Source: Clostridiales bacterium UBA7044 | GTDB taxonomy: Bacteria; Bacillota; Clostridia; Oscillospirales; Oscillospiraceae | Length of the DNA stretch: 32,692 bases | NCBI GenBank assembly: GCA_002493965.1 | Contig: DLAP01000059.1 | Location: 1 to 32,692 of the forward strand | Direction: 5' to 3' | Shown: positions 1 through 6,808 of the stretch, one piece after another | Numbering within the stretch: position 1 is the stretch's first letter | How the letters are laid out: every line of letters begins with the position of its first letter | Translations under genes and position numbers: made by a program | Notes under the pieces: generated by a model | What the model saw: the letters and a program-made list of their open reading frames with translations, nothing else | What the model was told of the DNA's origin: nothing | Databases searched by the model: none

Positions 1-75
1 GCATAACTCTTGACATTACCGATAGAAACGGTGTAAACCCATTCATGCGCGTTTGATTTTATGGAGGTACCTGTC

Positions 76-1017
76 ATGAAGAAAGCGTTTCGATGGATCG
101 CGCCTCTGCTGACCGCCGCTCTGGTGCTGTCCCTGACAGGCTGCGGCTCCACCGGGGAGGAAAGCATTGAAGACCCCCTTGCCTTCCCCCTTTCGGAAGG
201 GACAAGCACCCTGGAACTTCAGGAAGAAGAGGAAAGCACACCTAAGCTACTGATTTCCGTTACATACACAGATGACGCATACATTAGCGAGGAAATCCCC
301 CAAGGGCAGGACGGAACTTCCGGCATAGGCTTCTGCTGCATTGGCTTGACTGATGTGACCATCCGTCTTGATGGTACCGTCATGGATCTTGGAAACGCCC
401 TCCGGGAGGGTAAGACTTCTCTGGATGAACTCTCCTTTCTGGCCCAGTCAGACGCCCGAGCAGGTTTCTGCACGGAAAGCTGGAAAACCAAGAACGGCCT
501 TGCCCATTTTTGCTACTCCTATCCCGGCTTTGATCTATGGATTACCAATGATATTTACGAAACACCGGATGGGTTACAGCACTTAATCCGTGGTATAACC
601 CTGTCCGAACCAGGCGACAATGTTGTCTTCGTTTACAACGATCTTGACCAGGAGGATTGGGGCATTGAATTTTCCGTTGCGGAAGCTTCCCCCACGGAAA
701 TCACGCTGAACTACACCCAATCCGGCGGTCAGCTGATCGGGCAACTGTTCACCTGCGGCTATGAGATCAGCAAGCTTGATCCTATGGAGGCTGTTGTACG
801 TCTGGACAGTGCACAGCTGCAAAAGCAAATGCCGATTTCTATGAATACCCAAGGCACCCTTACCCTGAATATTGAAACCTATTTTGGTGCACTCCCCACA
901 GGGCAGTATGGAATGTACCTGTATTTGCAGGATCAATATGAGGAAAAAGATATCCCGCCTTTAACCAGAAATTATCATGATATGCAATGCTATTGGGTTG
1001 AATTTACCATTTCCTGA
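76..1017 (+). CDS. Lipoprotein with C-terminal Ig-like domain, paralogue of the next gene
   Basis: Predicted secreted lipoprotein of 313 residues and unknown function. A basic N-terminus (MKKAFRW), a hydrophobic stretch and the lipobox LTGC give a lipidated cysteine near residue 23, followed by an acidic, flexible linker. The C-terminal third alternates short beta strands and ends with an L-P-T-G-Q-Y-G-M motif like the LxPGxYR strand of small Ig-like domains of Clostridia lipoproteins; that assignment is inference. I place the start at 76 rather than 61 because the ATG at 61 lies inside GGAGGT, which is the ribosome site for the ATG at 76. It shares with the next gene the blocks DAR-GFC, YETPDG-QHLI, EDWG and TQSGGQ-IG, so the two are tandem duplicates. 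A TTGACA lies at 10-15 but its -10 is poor. Confidence 0.8.
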   Translation: MKKAFRWIAPLLTAALVLSLTGCGSTGEESIEDPLAFPLSEGTSTLELQEEEESTPKLLISVTYTDDAYISEEIPQGQDGTSGIGFCCIGLTDVTIRLDGTVMDLGNALREGKTSLDELSFLAQSDARAGFCTESWKTKNGLAHFCYSYPGFDLWITNDIYETPDGLQHLIRGITLSEPGDNVVFVYNDLDQEDWGIEFSVAEASPTEITLNYTQSGGQLIGQLFTCGYEISKLDPMEAVVRLDSAQLQKQMPISMNTQGTLTLNIETYFGALPTGQYGMYLYLQDQYEEKDIPPLTRNYHDMQCYWVEFTIS

Positions 1018-1019
1018 CA

Positions 1020-1048
1020 GTAAGGCAGGGGGCTTCCTCCTGTCTTAC
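1020..1048 (+). terminator. Probable terminator of the first lipoprotein gene
   Basis: GTAAGGCAGG and CCTGTCTTAC form a 10-bp stem with one G-T wobble three bases after the stop codon, followed by a T-rich but not pure tract (ctatttctt). Confidence 0.6.
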
Positions 1049-1066
1049 CTATTTCTTAAGAATATA

Positions 1067-1106
1067 TTGACCTTATTGACAATTTAATTTTATTATGAAA
1101 TAATAT
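1067..1106 (+). promoter_or_regulatory. Promoter region of the second lipoprotein gene
   Basis: TTGACC (1067-1072) with an 18-bp gap to TATTAT (1091-1096), and an overlapping TTGACA (1076-1081) with 19 bp to TAATAT (1101-1106). The -10 region is also a small inverted repeat, TATTAT-gaa-ATAATA, which could be an operator. So this paralogue is probably transcribed on its own. Confidence 0.5.
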
Positions 1107-1135
1107 ATCAAATCATTCGAAAAGGGTGCGTCCTT

Positions 1136-2095
1136 ATGAAAAACCAGGTTTTCCTTCCGCTGTTGCTTATGCTTTCTCTTCTGGCAACTGCTCTATGCAT
1201 CACGGCCATAAGCGGCTGCAGCAACGTGAAGCCAGATGAAGCCAAGGCTGCCCCCGTGGTGGAGACAACGACTGCACCGAAGGAGCCCCAGGCGAATTCC
1301 GGGCAGATGCTAAGACTGTCTTTGCAAAAAGACGAAGAAAATGACCAACTATTTTCTGCGGAGGAGCTTGGTGGGAATTTCAACAGAGGTCTTCTATACC
1401 GCCGGGTCAAGGACGTTACCATTGAGATTGATGGCGAAGAGATTCCCCTGGAGACAGCCCTTGCCCAGGGGAAGATTACAGAAGAAGCGCTGTGGTACTA
1501 TGGGCAGCAGGACGCCAGAAATGGATTTTGCCAGGAAAACTGGGAGTCCCGACTGGGTCTATCCTGGGTCACCCTTGATTATGGAGATTATACTGTAGTG
1601 ATGGCAAAGGATGTCTATGAGACACCAGATGGGCAGCAGCACCTGATCAGCGCTATGAAGGTGCATGATCCTCAGAACGGTAAATATATAGAATCCATTT
1701 ATGGCGGTTTTTATGATGAAGAAACCTGGCAGCGGATTGATCGGGAAGATTGGGGCTTAACCCTGGAAATTCTGGAGATTACCCTGGAAGGCGCGACGGT
1801 CCGGTCTACCCAATCCGGCGGGCAACAGATTGGCACGCTGAACGTTGCCTGGCTCAATGTCTACAGTAATACAGACAATGCCTGGTCTACGTCCGTAGCA
1901 GATAATTTTGAACAGATTCCTCTGAAAATGGATGGTGTGACGGAGTTTACCATCCATTGGTCGGATATGCTTAATCCTGGGGAATATCGCCTGGCATTTG
2001 AGATAACGGATGTCTTTGAACCTGAGGATGTACATCCGCTCATGAGAGATTATTATGATACCCAAGTGTATGAAGTCGAAGTCAGTATTCCCTAG
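1136..2095 (+). CDS. Lipoprotein with C-terminal Ig-like domain, tandem paralogue
   Basis: Predicted lipoprotein of 319 residues. The N-terminus has a long hydrophobic core and the lipobox AISGC, with the lipidated cysteine near residue 28, then a Pro/Thr/Glu-rich linker. It matches the preceding gene along its length: QQDARNGFC, DVYETPDGQQHLI, REDWGL, TQSGGQQIG and a C-terminal NPGEYRL strand. The conserved aromatic and glycine positions are kept although overall sequence has drifted, so this is an old duplication rather than a recent one. The ribosome site (aaaaggg, about 1120) is weaker than usual for this window. No enzymatic motif is visible; a cell-surface binding role is only a guess. 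Confidence 0.8.
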   Translation: MKNQVFLPLLLMLSLLATALCITAISGCSNVKPDEAKAAPVVETTTAPKEPQANSGQMLRLSLQKDEENDQLFSAEELGGNFNRGLLYRRVKDVTIEIDGEEIPLETALAQGKITEEALWYYGQQDARNGFCQENWESRLGLSWVTLDYGDYTVVMAKDVYETPDGQQHLISAMKVHDPQNGKYIESIYGGFYDEETWQRIDREDWGLTLEILEITLEGATVRSTQSGGQQIGTLNVAWLNVYSNTDNAWSTSVADNFEQIPLKMDGVTEFTIHWSDMLNPGEYRLAFEITDVFEPEDVHPLMRDYYDTQVYEVEVSIP

Positions 2096-2107
2096 GCTGT
2101 GGGATGC

Positions 2108-2170
2108 GGTTTGCGCTGCAAGCACCGTGGCCTCTACGGCGTGAAGGTTTCCGCTGCCAAGTATCTGTAA
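2108..2170 (+). pseudogene. Decayed 3' end of ribosomal protein L1 gene (rplA remnant)
   Basis: No open gene is present, but two reading frames read together as the C-terminus of L1. Frame one (2115-2138) gives AASTVAST and frame two (2138-2170) gives GVKVSAAKYL followed by TAA. In intact L1 proteins the tail reads like VxSTMGPGVKV, so about 10 bases coding for MGP appear deleted at the junction near 2137. The position is right: rplA normally sits just upstream of the rplJ leader, and here only its tail and terminator remain. The assignment rests on about 18 residues and genomic position, so it is suggestive, not proven. Confidence 0.45.
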
Positions 2171-2186
2171 GCTGAGATACCAAGCT

Positions 2187-2232
2187 GCCCTTGGATGCTT
2201 TCGCATCCAAGGCGCATCCAAGGGCCGTTTTT
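2187..2232 (+). terminator. Terminator between the rplA remnant and the rplJ promoter
   Basis: GCCCTTGGATGC (2187-2198) pairs with GCATCCAAGGGC (2214-2225), followed by GTTTTT. The loop holds a second copy of GCATCCAAGG (2203-2212), so two alternative stems sharing the same left arm can form. Confidence 0.7.
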
Positions 2233-2253
2233 GCAGGTTTTCCAAGAAAGTGC

Positions 2254-2282
2254 TTGACATTTTGTCCATTCTCTGCTATTAT
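2254..2282 (+). promoter_or_regulatory. Promoter of the rplJ-rplL operon
   Basis: TTGACA (2254-2259), exactly 17 bp, TATTAT (2277-2282): near-consensus housekeeping sigma promoter directly upstream of the L10 leader. Confidence 0.85.
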
Positions 2283-2287
2283 ACTTA

Positions 2288-2400
2288 AGTTGCCAAAGAC
2301 AGCAGGTGGAACTGTTCCGTAAGTCCTGCCGAGGTACGCTTAAAGTGATTTTCTGCGTGTCTTTCTGTCTTCTGGCAGGAAGACACTTTTTATTTTCGGA
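2288..2400 (+). ncRNA. Ribosomal protein L10 leader
   Basis: The 5' untranslated RNA of rplJ. Bacillota carry here an autoregulatory L10 leader bound by the L10(L12)4 complex. Visible parts are a multi-armed 5' region with the AGCAGGTGGAACTG and CTGCCGAGGTACGCTTAA segments, then a 7-bp stem GTGTCTT/AAGACAC (2357-2363/2380-2386) closed inside by CTG/CAG and followed by TTTTTATTTT. That last part is an intrinsic terminator, so control is probably by attenuation. Assigned by position and recalled sequence character, not by a covariance search. Confidence 0.75.
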
Positions 2401-2410
2401 GGTGAAAATT

Positions 2411-2938
2411 ATGCCCAACGCTAAGGTTCTTGAGAGCAAGAAGGCCGTGGTCGACGCTCTGACCGGCAAAATCCAGGATGCTTCTTCCGTGGTTTTCGTC
2501 GATTACAAGGGTATCACGGTGGCTCAGGATACCGAGCTGCGTAAGCAGTTCCGTGAAGCTGGTGTGGAATACTCCGTTGTGAAGAACACTCTGACCAATT
2601 TCGCAACCAAGAATGCCGGTTACGATTTCTCCAAGGTTCTGAACGGTACCACTGCCATGGCTTCCACCACCGGCGACCCCATCGCCCCTGCTCGTATCGT
2701 CTGCGAGTTTGCCAAGAAGAACAAGCTGAAGACCCTGTCCATTAAGGGCGGCGTCGTGGAAGGCTCTGTCCTGTCTGCTGACCAGCTCAACGGCTTCGGC
2801 GAGCTGCCCAGCAAGAACGCTCTGGTGGCTTCCGTCCTCGGTACCTTCCTGGCCCCCATTTCCAGCCTGGCTTGTGTCCTGGATCAGATCCGGGAGCAGA
2901 AGGAAGGCGGCGCTCCTGCCGCAGAAGCAGAAGCTTGA
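2411..2938 (+). CDS. rplJ: 50S ribosomal protein L10
   Basis: L10 forms the base of the ribosomal stalk: it binds 23S rRNA and L11 through its N-terminal domain and carries L7/L12 dimers on its C-terminal helix. The 175-residue product begins MPNAKVLESKK and shows family features such as VVFVDYKGITVAQDTELRKQ and YSVVKNTL. The tail ends in an acidic Glu/Ala stretch after the L12-binding helix. The start at 2411 is fixed by GGAGGTG at 2399-2405; reading frame upstream of it lies in the L10 leader. rplL follows 58 bases later. Normally rplK-rplA precede this gene; here they are replaced by lipoprotein genes and an rplA-like remnant. Confidence 0.95.
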   Translation: MPNAKVLESKKAVVDALTGKIQDASSVVFVDYKGITVAQDTELRKQFREAGVEYSVVKNTLTNFATKNAGYDFSKVLNGTTAMASTTGDPIAPARIVCEFAKKNKLKTLSIKGGVVEGSVLSADQLNGFGELPSKNALVASVLGTFLAPISSLACVLDQIREQKEGGAPAAEAEA

Positions 2939-2996
2939 TCGCATAACCCTAAACAACAAAATCATTTACACCACATAATTTAGGAGGAAAATTAAA

Positions 2997-3368
2997 ATGG
3001 CTAGTGAAAAAGTCACTGCTCTGGTTGAGCAGGTTAAGGAACTGACCGTCCTGGAGCTGTCCGAGCTCGTTCACACCCTGGAGGAGACCTTCGGTGTTTC
3101 CGCTGCCGCCGCCGCTGTTGCCGCTCCCGCTGCCGCCGCTGTTGAGGTGGAGGAGAAGACCGAGTTTGACGTCATCCTGAAGAGCGCCGGCGCTTCCAAG
3201 CTGGGCGTTATCAAGGTTGTCCGTGCCGCTACCGGCCTGGGCCTGAAGGACGCCAAGGACCTGGTGGACAACTGCCCCAAGGCCCTGAAGGAGGGCATCT
3301 CCAAGGAAGACGCCGAGAAGCTGGCTGCCGAGCTGAAGGAAGCTGGCGCCGAAGTCGAGGTCAAGTAA
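2997..3368 (+). CDS. rplL: 50S ribosomal protein L7/L12
   Basis: Stalk protein that recruits translation GTPases. The 123-residue product has the three classic parts: N-terminal dimerisation helices (EKVTALVEQVKELTVLELSELV), an Ala/Val/Pro hinge at about residues 35-50, and the globular C-terminal domain with EKTEFDVIL, KLGVIKVVR, TGLGLKDAKDLVD and the final EAGAEVEVK. TAGGAGGAAAA is a strong ribosome site matching the high synthesis of this protein. Codons are strongly biased, as expected. A strong terminator follows, so the operon is rplJ-rplL only. Confidence 0.97.
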   Translation: MASEKVTALVEQVKELTVLELSELVHTLEETFGVSAAAAAVAAPAAAAVEVEEKTEFDVILKSAGASKLGVIKVVRAATGLGLKDAKDLVDNCPKALKEGISKEDAEKLAAELKEAGAEVEVK

Positions 3369-3390
3369 TTATCCCTTTCCCGAACGCAAA

Positions 3391-3420
3391 AAGCCGCCGC
3401 CAGGAATGGCGGCGGCTTTT
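3391..3420 (+). terminator. Terminator of rplJ-rplL
   Basis: AAGCCGCCGCC (3391-3401), a six-base loop, then GGCGGCGGCTTTT (3408-3420): a perfect GC-rich stem flanked by A and T tracts, 22 bases after the rplL stop. Confidence 0.92.
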
Positions 3421-3429
3421 CCGAACGAA

Positions 3430-3482
3430 ACCGGCATACAGCTTTGCAGACATCCCCGATATCCGCAAAGCTCTGTGCCGGT
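3430..3482 (+). promoter_or_regulatory. Strong 5' leader hairpin before the membrane-protein gene
   Basis: The 18-base arms 3430-3447 and 3465-3482 pair at 16 Watson-Crick positions plus one wobble, around a 17-base loop (agacatccccgatatcc). The stem ends 8 bases before the AGAAAGGA ribosome site of the gene at 3505 and has no T tract, so it is not an obvious terminator. It could be a translational control element or an mRNA-stabilising structure. Confidence 0.6.
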
Positions 3483-3504
3483 ACCCAGAAAGAAAGGACC
3501 TCCT

Positions 3505-4419
3505 ATGGACTTGGAATCCACTATCTCGACCATTGGCGCCAGCCTTCCCGACGGTTTGGGCCAGAGTATCTCCTCTGCCGCCGCTGCCATCCCCGATGCC
3601 ATTACCGATACGTTAAAGTACGCCGCTTCCTATCTGCCCGCCCAGATCGACCTTGGCTCCTCAGCCCAGTTTATTTTGTATTTCACGGCGGCGGTCATGA
3701 TCATGGGTGTGCTGGGCCGTGTGGCTCTGGGGAAACGGTCCAGCCTGAACCGCTCTCTGTCCTGCGCCATTGGCATCCTGTTTATTTACGTCCTGACGGT
3801 GATCGTCTATACCTTCAAGCCCTGGAACCTGGAGGATTTGCTGTCCCCGCTCCCCTTTGTGCGGTTTTCCGGGGATTACCTGTTTATAATGCCCATTACC
3901 GGCACCCGGTTCCCGGTTCTCTGTTCGGAGGTTCTCTCCCTGATTATTCTGGCTTTCCTGGTCAACATTCTCGACACCATTCTGCCCAACGGAGAAAACT
4001 TCCTCAGCTGGTATCTCATGCGGTTTCTGACTGTGGTCTTCTCCATGGTGCTGCATTTCTTCGTGCGCCGGGCCTTATATACCTATCTTCCGGACGTATT
4101 GGTCACTTACGCTCCCACTGCGCTTCTGGTGATCCTGGCGTTTTTGCTTCTGTCCGGTGTGGTCAGCCTAGTCCTGGGGCTGGTCATCAGTGTGGCAAAT
4201 CCCTTTCTGGGCGCTATGTATACCTTCTTTTTCTCCACCGTGGTAGGCAAGCAGCTGAGTAAGGCTGTGTTTTCCAGCATGATTCTCTGCGCTATTGCCT
4301 ACCTGCTGGAATTTTTTGGGTATACTGTGCTGTGTATTACCGCCCAGGCTTTAATTGCTTTTATCCCCCTGGTGATCGTGCTGCTGATTCTGTGGTACCT
4401 GCTGGGACATGTCCTGTAA
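3505..4419 (+). CDS. Polytopic membrane protein of unknown function
   Basis: I do not recognise this 304-residue protein. Its first 50 residues are soluble and amphipathic. Hydrophobic segments follow at about residues 54-73, 82-103, 135-157, 170-190, 205-238 (probably two spans), and three near the C-terminus, for roughly seven to nine spans. No transporter signature, protease motif or nucleotide site is visible. I place the start at 3505 (MDLEST) because AGAAAGGA precedes it; upstream in-frame codons lie in the rplL terminator and the leader hairpin. It overlaps no neighbour and is followed 31 bases later by the GH3 lipoprotein gene on the same strand, so the two may be co-transcribed. Envelope or cell-wall function is a guess from that neighbour. 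Confidence 0.8.
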   Translation: MDLESTISTIGASLPDGLGQSISSAAAAIPDAITDTLKYAASYLPAQIDLGSSAQFILYFTAAVMIMGVLGRVALGKRSSLNRSLSCAIGILFIYVLTVIVYTFKPWNLEDLLSPLPFVRFSGDYLFIMPITGTRFPVLCSEVLSLIILAFLVNILDTILPNGENFLSWYLMRFLTVVFSMVLHFFVRRALYTYLPDVLVTYAPTALLVILAFLLLSGVVSLVLGLVISVANPFLGAMYTFFFSTVVGKQLSKAVFSSMILCAIAYLLEFFGYTVLCITAQALIAFIPLVIVLLILWYLLGHVL

Positions 4420-4450
4420 TGGGCCAATCCTTTTCAGAGAGGTGAACGCC

Positions 4451-5608
4451 ATGCGTGTCTTCTCAATTCTCCTTTGTCTGGCGCTGCTGCTTCCGCTGTC
4501 CGGCTGCACAGCCTCCGAGCCGCCGGTGCCGGAGACCCTTCCCCCGGAAACCACTGAGGGTCCCCCCACAGCGTCAGAAGAAGCCCTGCCCCCTGCCACC
4601 CTGCCTCCGGATCCCATCCAGGAAATCCTGGAAAATATGTCCATTGAAGAGCGGGTGGGTCAGCTTTTTCTGGCCCGGTGCGAGGATTCCACTGCTGTGC
4701 AGGACATCGCCCAGTATCACCTGGGGGGCTTTGTGCTCTTTGGCAGTGACTTTAACGGCCAGACCCCGGACACGATCCGGGAAAAGCTGAATACCTATCA
4801 GGCCACCGCCAAAATTCCTCTGCTCATAGCCGTGGACGAGGAGGGCGGCACTGTCACCCGGATCAGCCGTTACCCCGCCTTCCGGGAGATGCCCTTCCCC
4901 TCCCCCCGCAATGCCCTGAAAAACTGGGGTATGGACAGGGTGATGACCGTGGAAGAGGAGAAATGCAAACTGCTTTCGTCCCTGAACGTCAACGTCAACC
5001 TGGGACCGGTGTGTGATATCTCCACGGATCCCGCCGCCTTTATGTACGCCCGCTCTCTGGGGGAGGATCCCGCTGTCACCTCCGACTTTGTGTCCCGGAC
5101 CGTGAGCCTCATGGCAGGCTGCCAAGTTGGAAGCGTCCTGAAGCACTTCCCGGGCTATGGCAACAACGCCGATACCCACACCGGCATTGCCCGGGACAGC
5201 CGCTCTTTGGAGGAACTGGAAAGCCGTGATCTGCTGCCCTTCGCCGCCGGAATCGATGCCGGGTGCGGTGGGATTCTGGTCAGCCACACCATTGTAGAGG
5301 CCATGGATGATGCGCTTCCCGCCTCCCTCTCCCCTGCCGTCCACGTCTACCTTCGGGAAACCATGGGCTTTCAGGGCGTAATCCTCACGGACGACCTGGT
5401 GATGCAGGCCATTACCGACGCTTATGGCGCCGGGGAAGCGGCGGTGCTGGCCGTTCTCGCCGGGAACGACTTGCTATGCTCCACGGAATACGATGTCCAA
5501 TACGAGGCGGTCCTGGCCGCTGTACTGGAGGGGCGGATCAGCTTTGACACCCTGAACAGTGCCGTACGCCATGTACTGCAATGGAAAATGGATTTGAAGC
5601 TATTGTGA
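4451..5608 (+). CDS. Glycoside hydrolase family 3 lipoprotein (beta-N-acetylhexosaminidase, NagZ/YbbD type)
   Basis: Predicted surface lipoprotein of 385 residues that would remove N-acetylglucosamine from muropeptides. The lipobox LSGC puts the lipid on Cys19, followed by a Pro/Glu/Thr linker to about residue 53. The family 3 barrel begins at NMSIEERVGQLFLAR and shows LLIAVDEEGG, NVNLGPVCDI, KHFPGYG (from residue 231) with N-A-D-T-H-T, and GVILTDDL with the nucleophile Asp in Asp314-Asp315. The His of the KHFPG-G-x-(6)-D-x-H loop, used as general acid/base in NagZ-type enzymes, is kept in ADTHTG. The start at 4451 follows GAGAGGTG. It lies 31 bases after the membrane-protein gene and ends at a two-way terminator. 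Confidence 0.9.
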   Translation: MRVFSILLCLALLLPLSGCTASEPPVPETLPPETTEGPPTASEEALPPATLPPDPIQEILENMSIEERVGQLFLARCEDSTAVQDIAQYHLGGFVLFGSDFNGQTPDTIREKLNTYQATAKIPLLIAVDEEGGTVTRISRYPAFREMPFPSPRNALKNWGMDRVMTVEEEKCKLLSSLNVNVNLGPVCDISTDPAAFMYARSLGEDPAVTSDFVSRTVSLMAGCQVGSVLKHFPGYGNNADTHTGIARDSRSLEELESRDLLPFAAGIDAGCGGILVSHTIVEAMDDALPASLSPAVHVYLRETMGFQGVILTDDLVMQAITDAYGAGEAAVLAVLAGNDLLCSTEYDVQYEAVLAAVLEGRISFDTLNSAVRHVLQWKMDLKLL

Positions 5609-5615
5609 AATGAAG

Positions 5616-5652
5616 AACGCAAGTGTCTCAACCACGAGGCACTTGCGTTTTT
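5616..5652. terminator. Bidirectional terminator between convergent genes
   Basis: AACGCAAGTG (5616-5625) pairs perfectly with CACTTGCGTT (5640-5649), with TTT following on the + strand. It serves the GH3 gene and may also stop the Mrp gene coming from the right. Confidence 0.85.
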
Positions 5653-5666
5653 GCTTCTTATCGGGG

Positions 5667-6494
5667 TTATTCCGCCCTCTCCACAGCGTCCACCACGCCT
5701 GCAAGGACGTCGGTGTTTACCGTCTCCATCAGGCCGCTGTCATAGGCCTCCGCCACAGCGGGGTCAATGGGCAGCCGGGCCAGGATAGGCAGGTTCATAG
5801 CCTTTGCCACTTCCTCCAGGCGGCTCTTGCCGAAGACCTCAATCTTCCTGCCACAATCGGGGCACAGGAGGTAGGAATAGTTCTCAACCAATCCCAGCAC
5901 GGGAATGTGCATCATGTTCGCCATCTTTACGGCCTTGGAAACGATCATGGACACCAGATCCTGAGGTGAGGTCACAATGACCACCCCGTCAATGGGCAGG
6001 CTCTGGAACACCGTCAGGGGCACGTCGCCGGTTCCGGGAGGCATATCCACGAACATATAGTCCACGTCTTCCCAGATGACGTCCGTCCAAAACTGCTTCA
6101 CCGCGCCGGCAATGACAGGGCCGCGCCAGACCACGGGATCTGCGGGGTTGTCCAGTAAAAGGTTAATGGACATAATCTGGATGCCGGTGCGGGACAGAGC
6201 CGGATAGAGACCGTCTTCATTCGCACCTTGGCACTCGGTGACACCGAAGGCCGTGGGGGCAGAGGGGCCGGTGATATCCGCGTCCAGCACGGCCACTTTT
6301 TTGCCTTTCCGGGCCATGGCCACAGCCAGCATGGCGGTGACGGTGGACTTGCCTACGCCGCCCTTGCCGGAGACCACGGCGATGACCTTCTTTACGCTGG
6401 ATTTGGGATTGAGGGCTTCCAGCAGGCTTTCTGCCTTCCGGTCGCCGCAAGTGGAACTGCCGCAGGAAGAGCAGTTGCCGTTACAAGAACTCAT
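5667..6494 (-). CDS. Mrp/NBP35 (ApbC) family iron-sulfur carrier ATPase
   Basis: P-loop ATPase of 275 residues proposed to hold and deliver Fe-S clusters to apoproteins in the cytoplasm. The deviant Walker A of the Mrp/MinD class, SGKGGVGKST, lies at residues 42-51. Later motifs are VLDADITGPS, the switch DYMFVDMPPGTGD, and CPDC at about residue 215, the paired cysteines that bridge a cluster between monomers. The N-terminus is Cys-rich (Cys4, Cys8, Cys11, Cys16), resembling eukaryotic NBP35 rather than E. coli Mrp, which carries a DUF59 domain instead. AAGGAG at the complement of 6505-6510 supports the start. It is a single gene with its own consensus promoter. Confidence 0.93.
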   Translation of the reverse strand: MSSCNGNCSSCGSSTCGDRKAESLLEALNPKSSVKKVIAVVSGKGGVGKSTVTAMLAVAMARKGKKVAVLDADITGPSAPTAFGVTECQGANEDGLYPALSRTGIQIMSINLLLDNPADPVVWRGPVIAGAVKQFWTDVIWEDVDYMFVDMPPGTGDVPLTVFQSLPIDGVVIVTSPQDLVSMIVSKAVKMANMMHIPVLGLVENYSYLLCPDCGRKIEVFGKSRLEEVAKAMNLPILARLPIDPAVAEAYDSGLMETVNTDVLAGVVDAVERAE

Positions 6495-6523
6495 GAATGA
6501 TTCGCTCCTTATATTTTTTCTTT

Positions 6524-6552
6524 ATTATAGGTCTTTGGGGGAACTGTGTCAA
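6524..6552 (-). promoter_or_regulatory. Promoter of the Mrp-family gene
   Basis: Reading leftwards, TTGACA (complement of 6547-6552), 17 bp, TATAAT (complement of 6524-6529): a perfect consensus. Confidence 0.9.
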
Positions 6553-6570
6553 CTGTTTTCGTTGGGGGAA

Positions 6571-6802
6571 CGCCCTTGCCCTCCCCTTTGGGGTGGTGCC
6601 TGCGCAGCAAATCAGAATTTCCATGATTGCCAGTGGCAATCATACCAAAGTGTAAGGGTGGATCGCCGAAGGCGAGACGGGTGAGGTGCTACGGAATTTA
6701 AACCAGTATCATAAATGAGCACTTCAACGAACTGGTTTCGTAACTGGAACACCTCATCCGCCCCAGTGCGTACACTGGGGCACCTTCCCCAGAGGGGAAG
6801 GC
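6571..6802. repeat. Intergenic palindromic (MITE-like) element
   Basis: This stretch between two leftward genes carries no gene. Its ends are imperfect inverted repeats: CTTGCCCTCCCCTTTGGGGT on the left against AGCCTTCCCCTCTGGGGAAG on the complement of the right. Inside are a perfect 9-bp hairpin ATGATTGCC/GGCAATCAT (6623-6643), an ACCAGT/ACTGGT pair (6702-6736), CCCCAGTG/CACTGGGG (6761-6780) and CCTTCCCC/GGGGAAGG (6783-6801). GTGAGGTG and CACCTCAT form a second internal inverted pair. From memory, elements with the CCTTCCCC-aga-GGGGAAGG and GATGAGGTG parts are scattered in Oscillospirales genomes. It may end transcription of the ABC-F operon. Confidence 0.6.
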
Positions 6803-6808
6803 TTTGAC

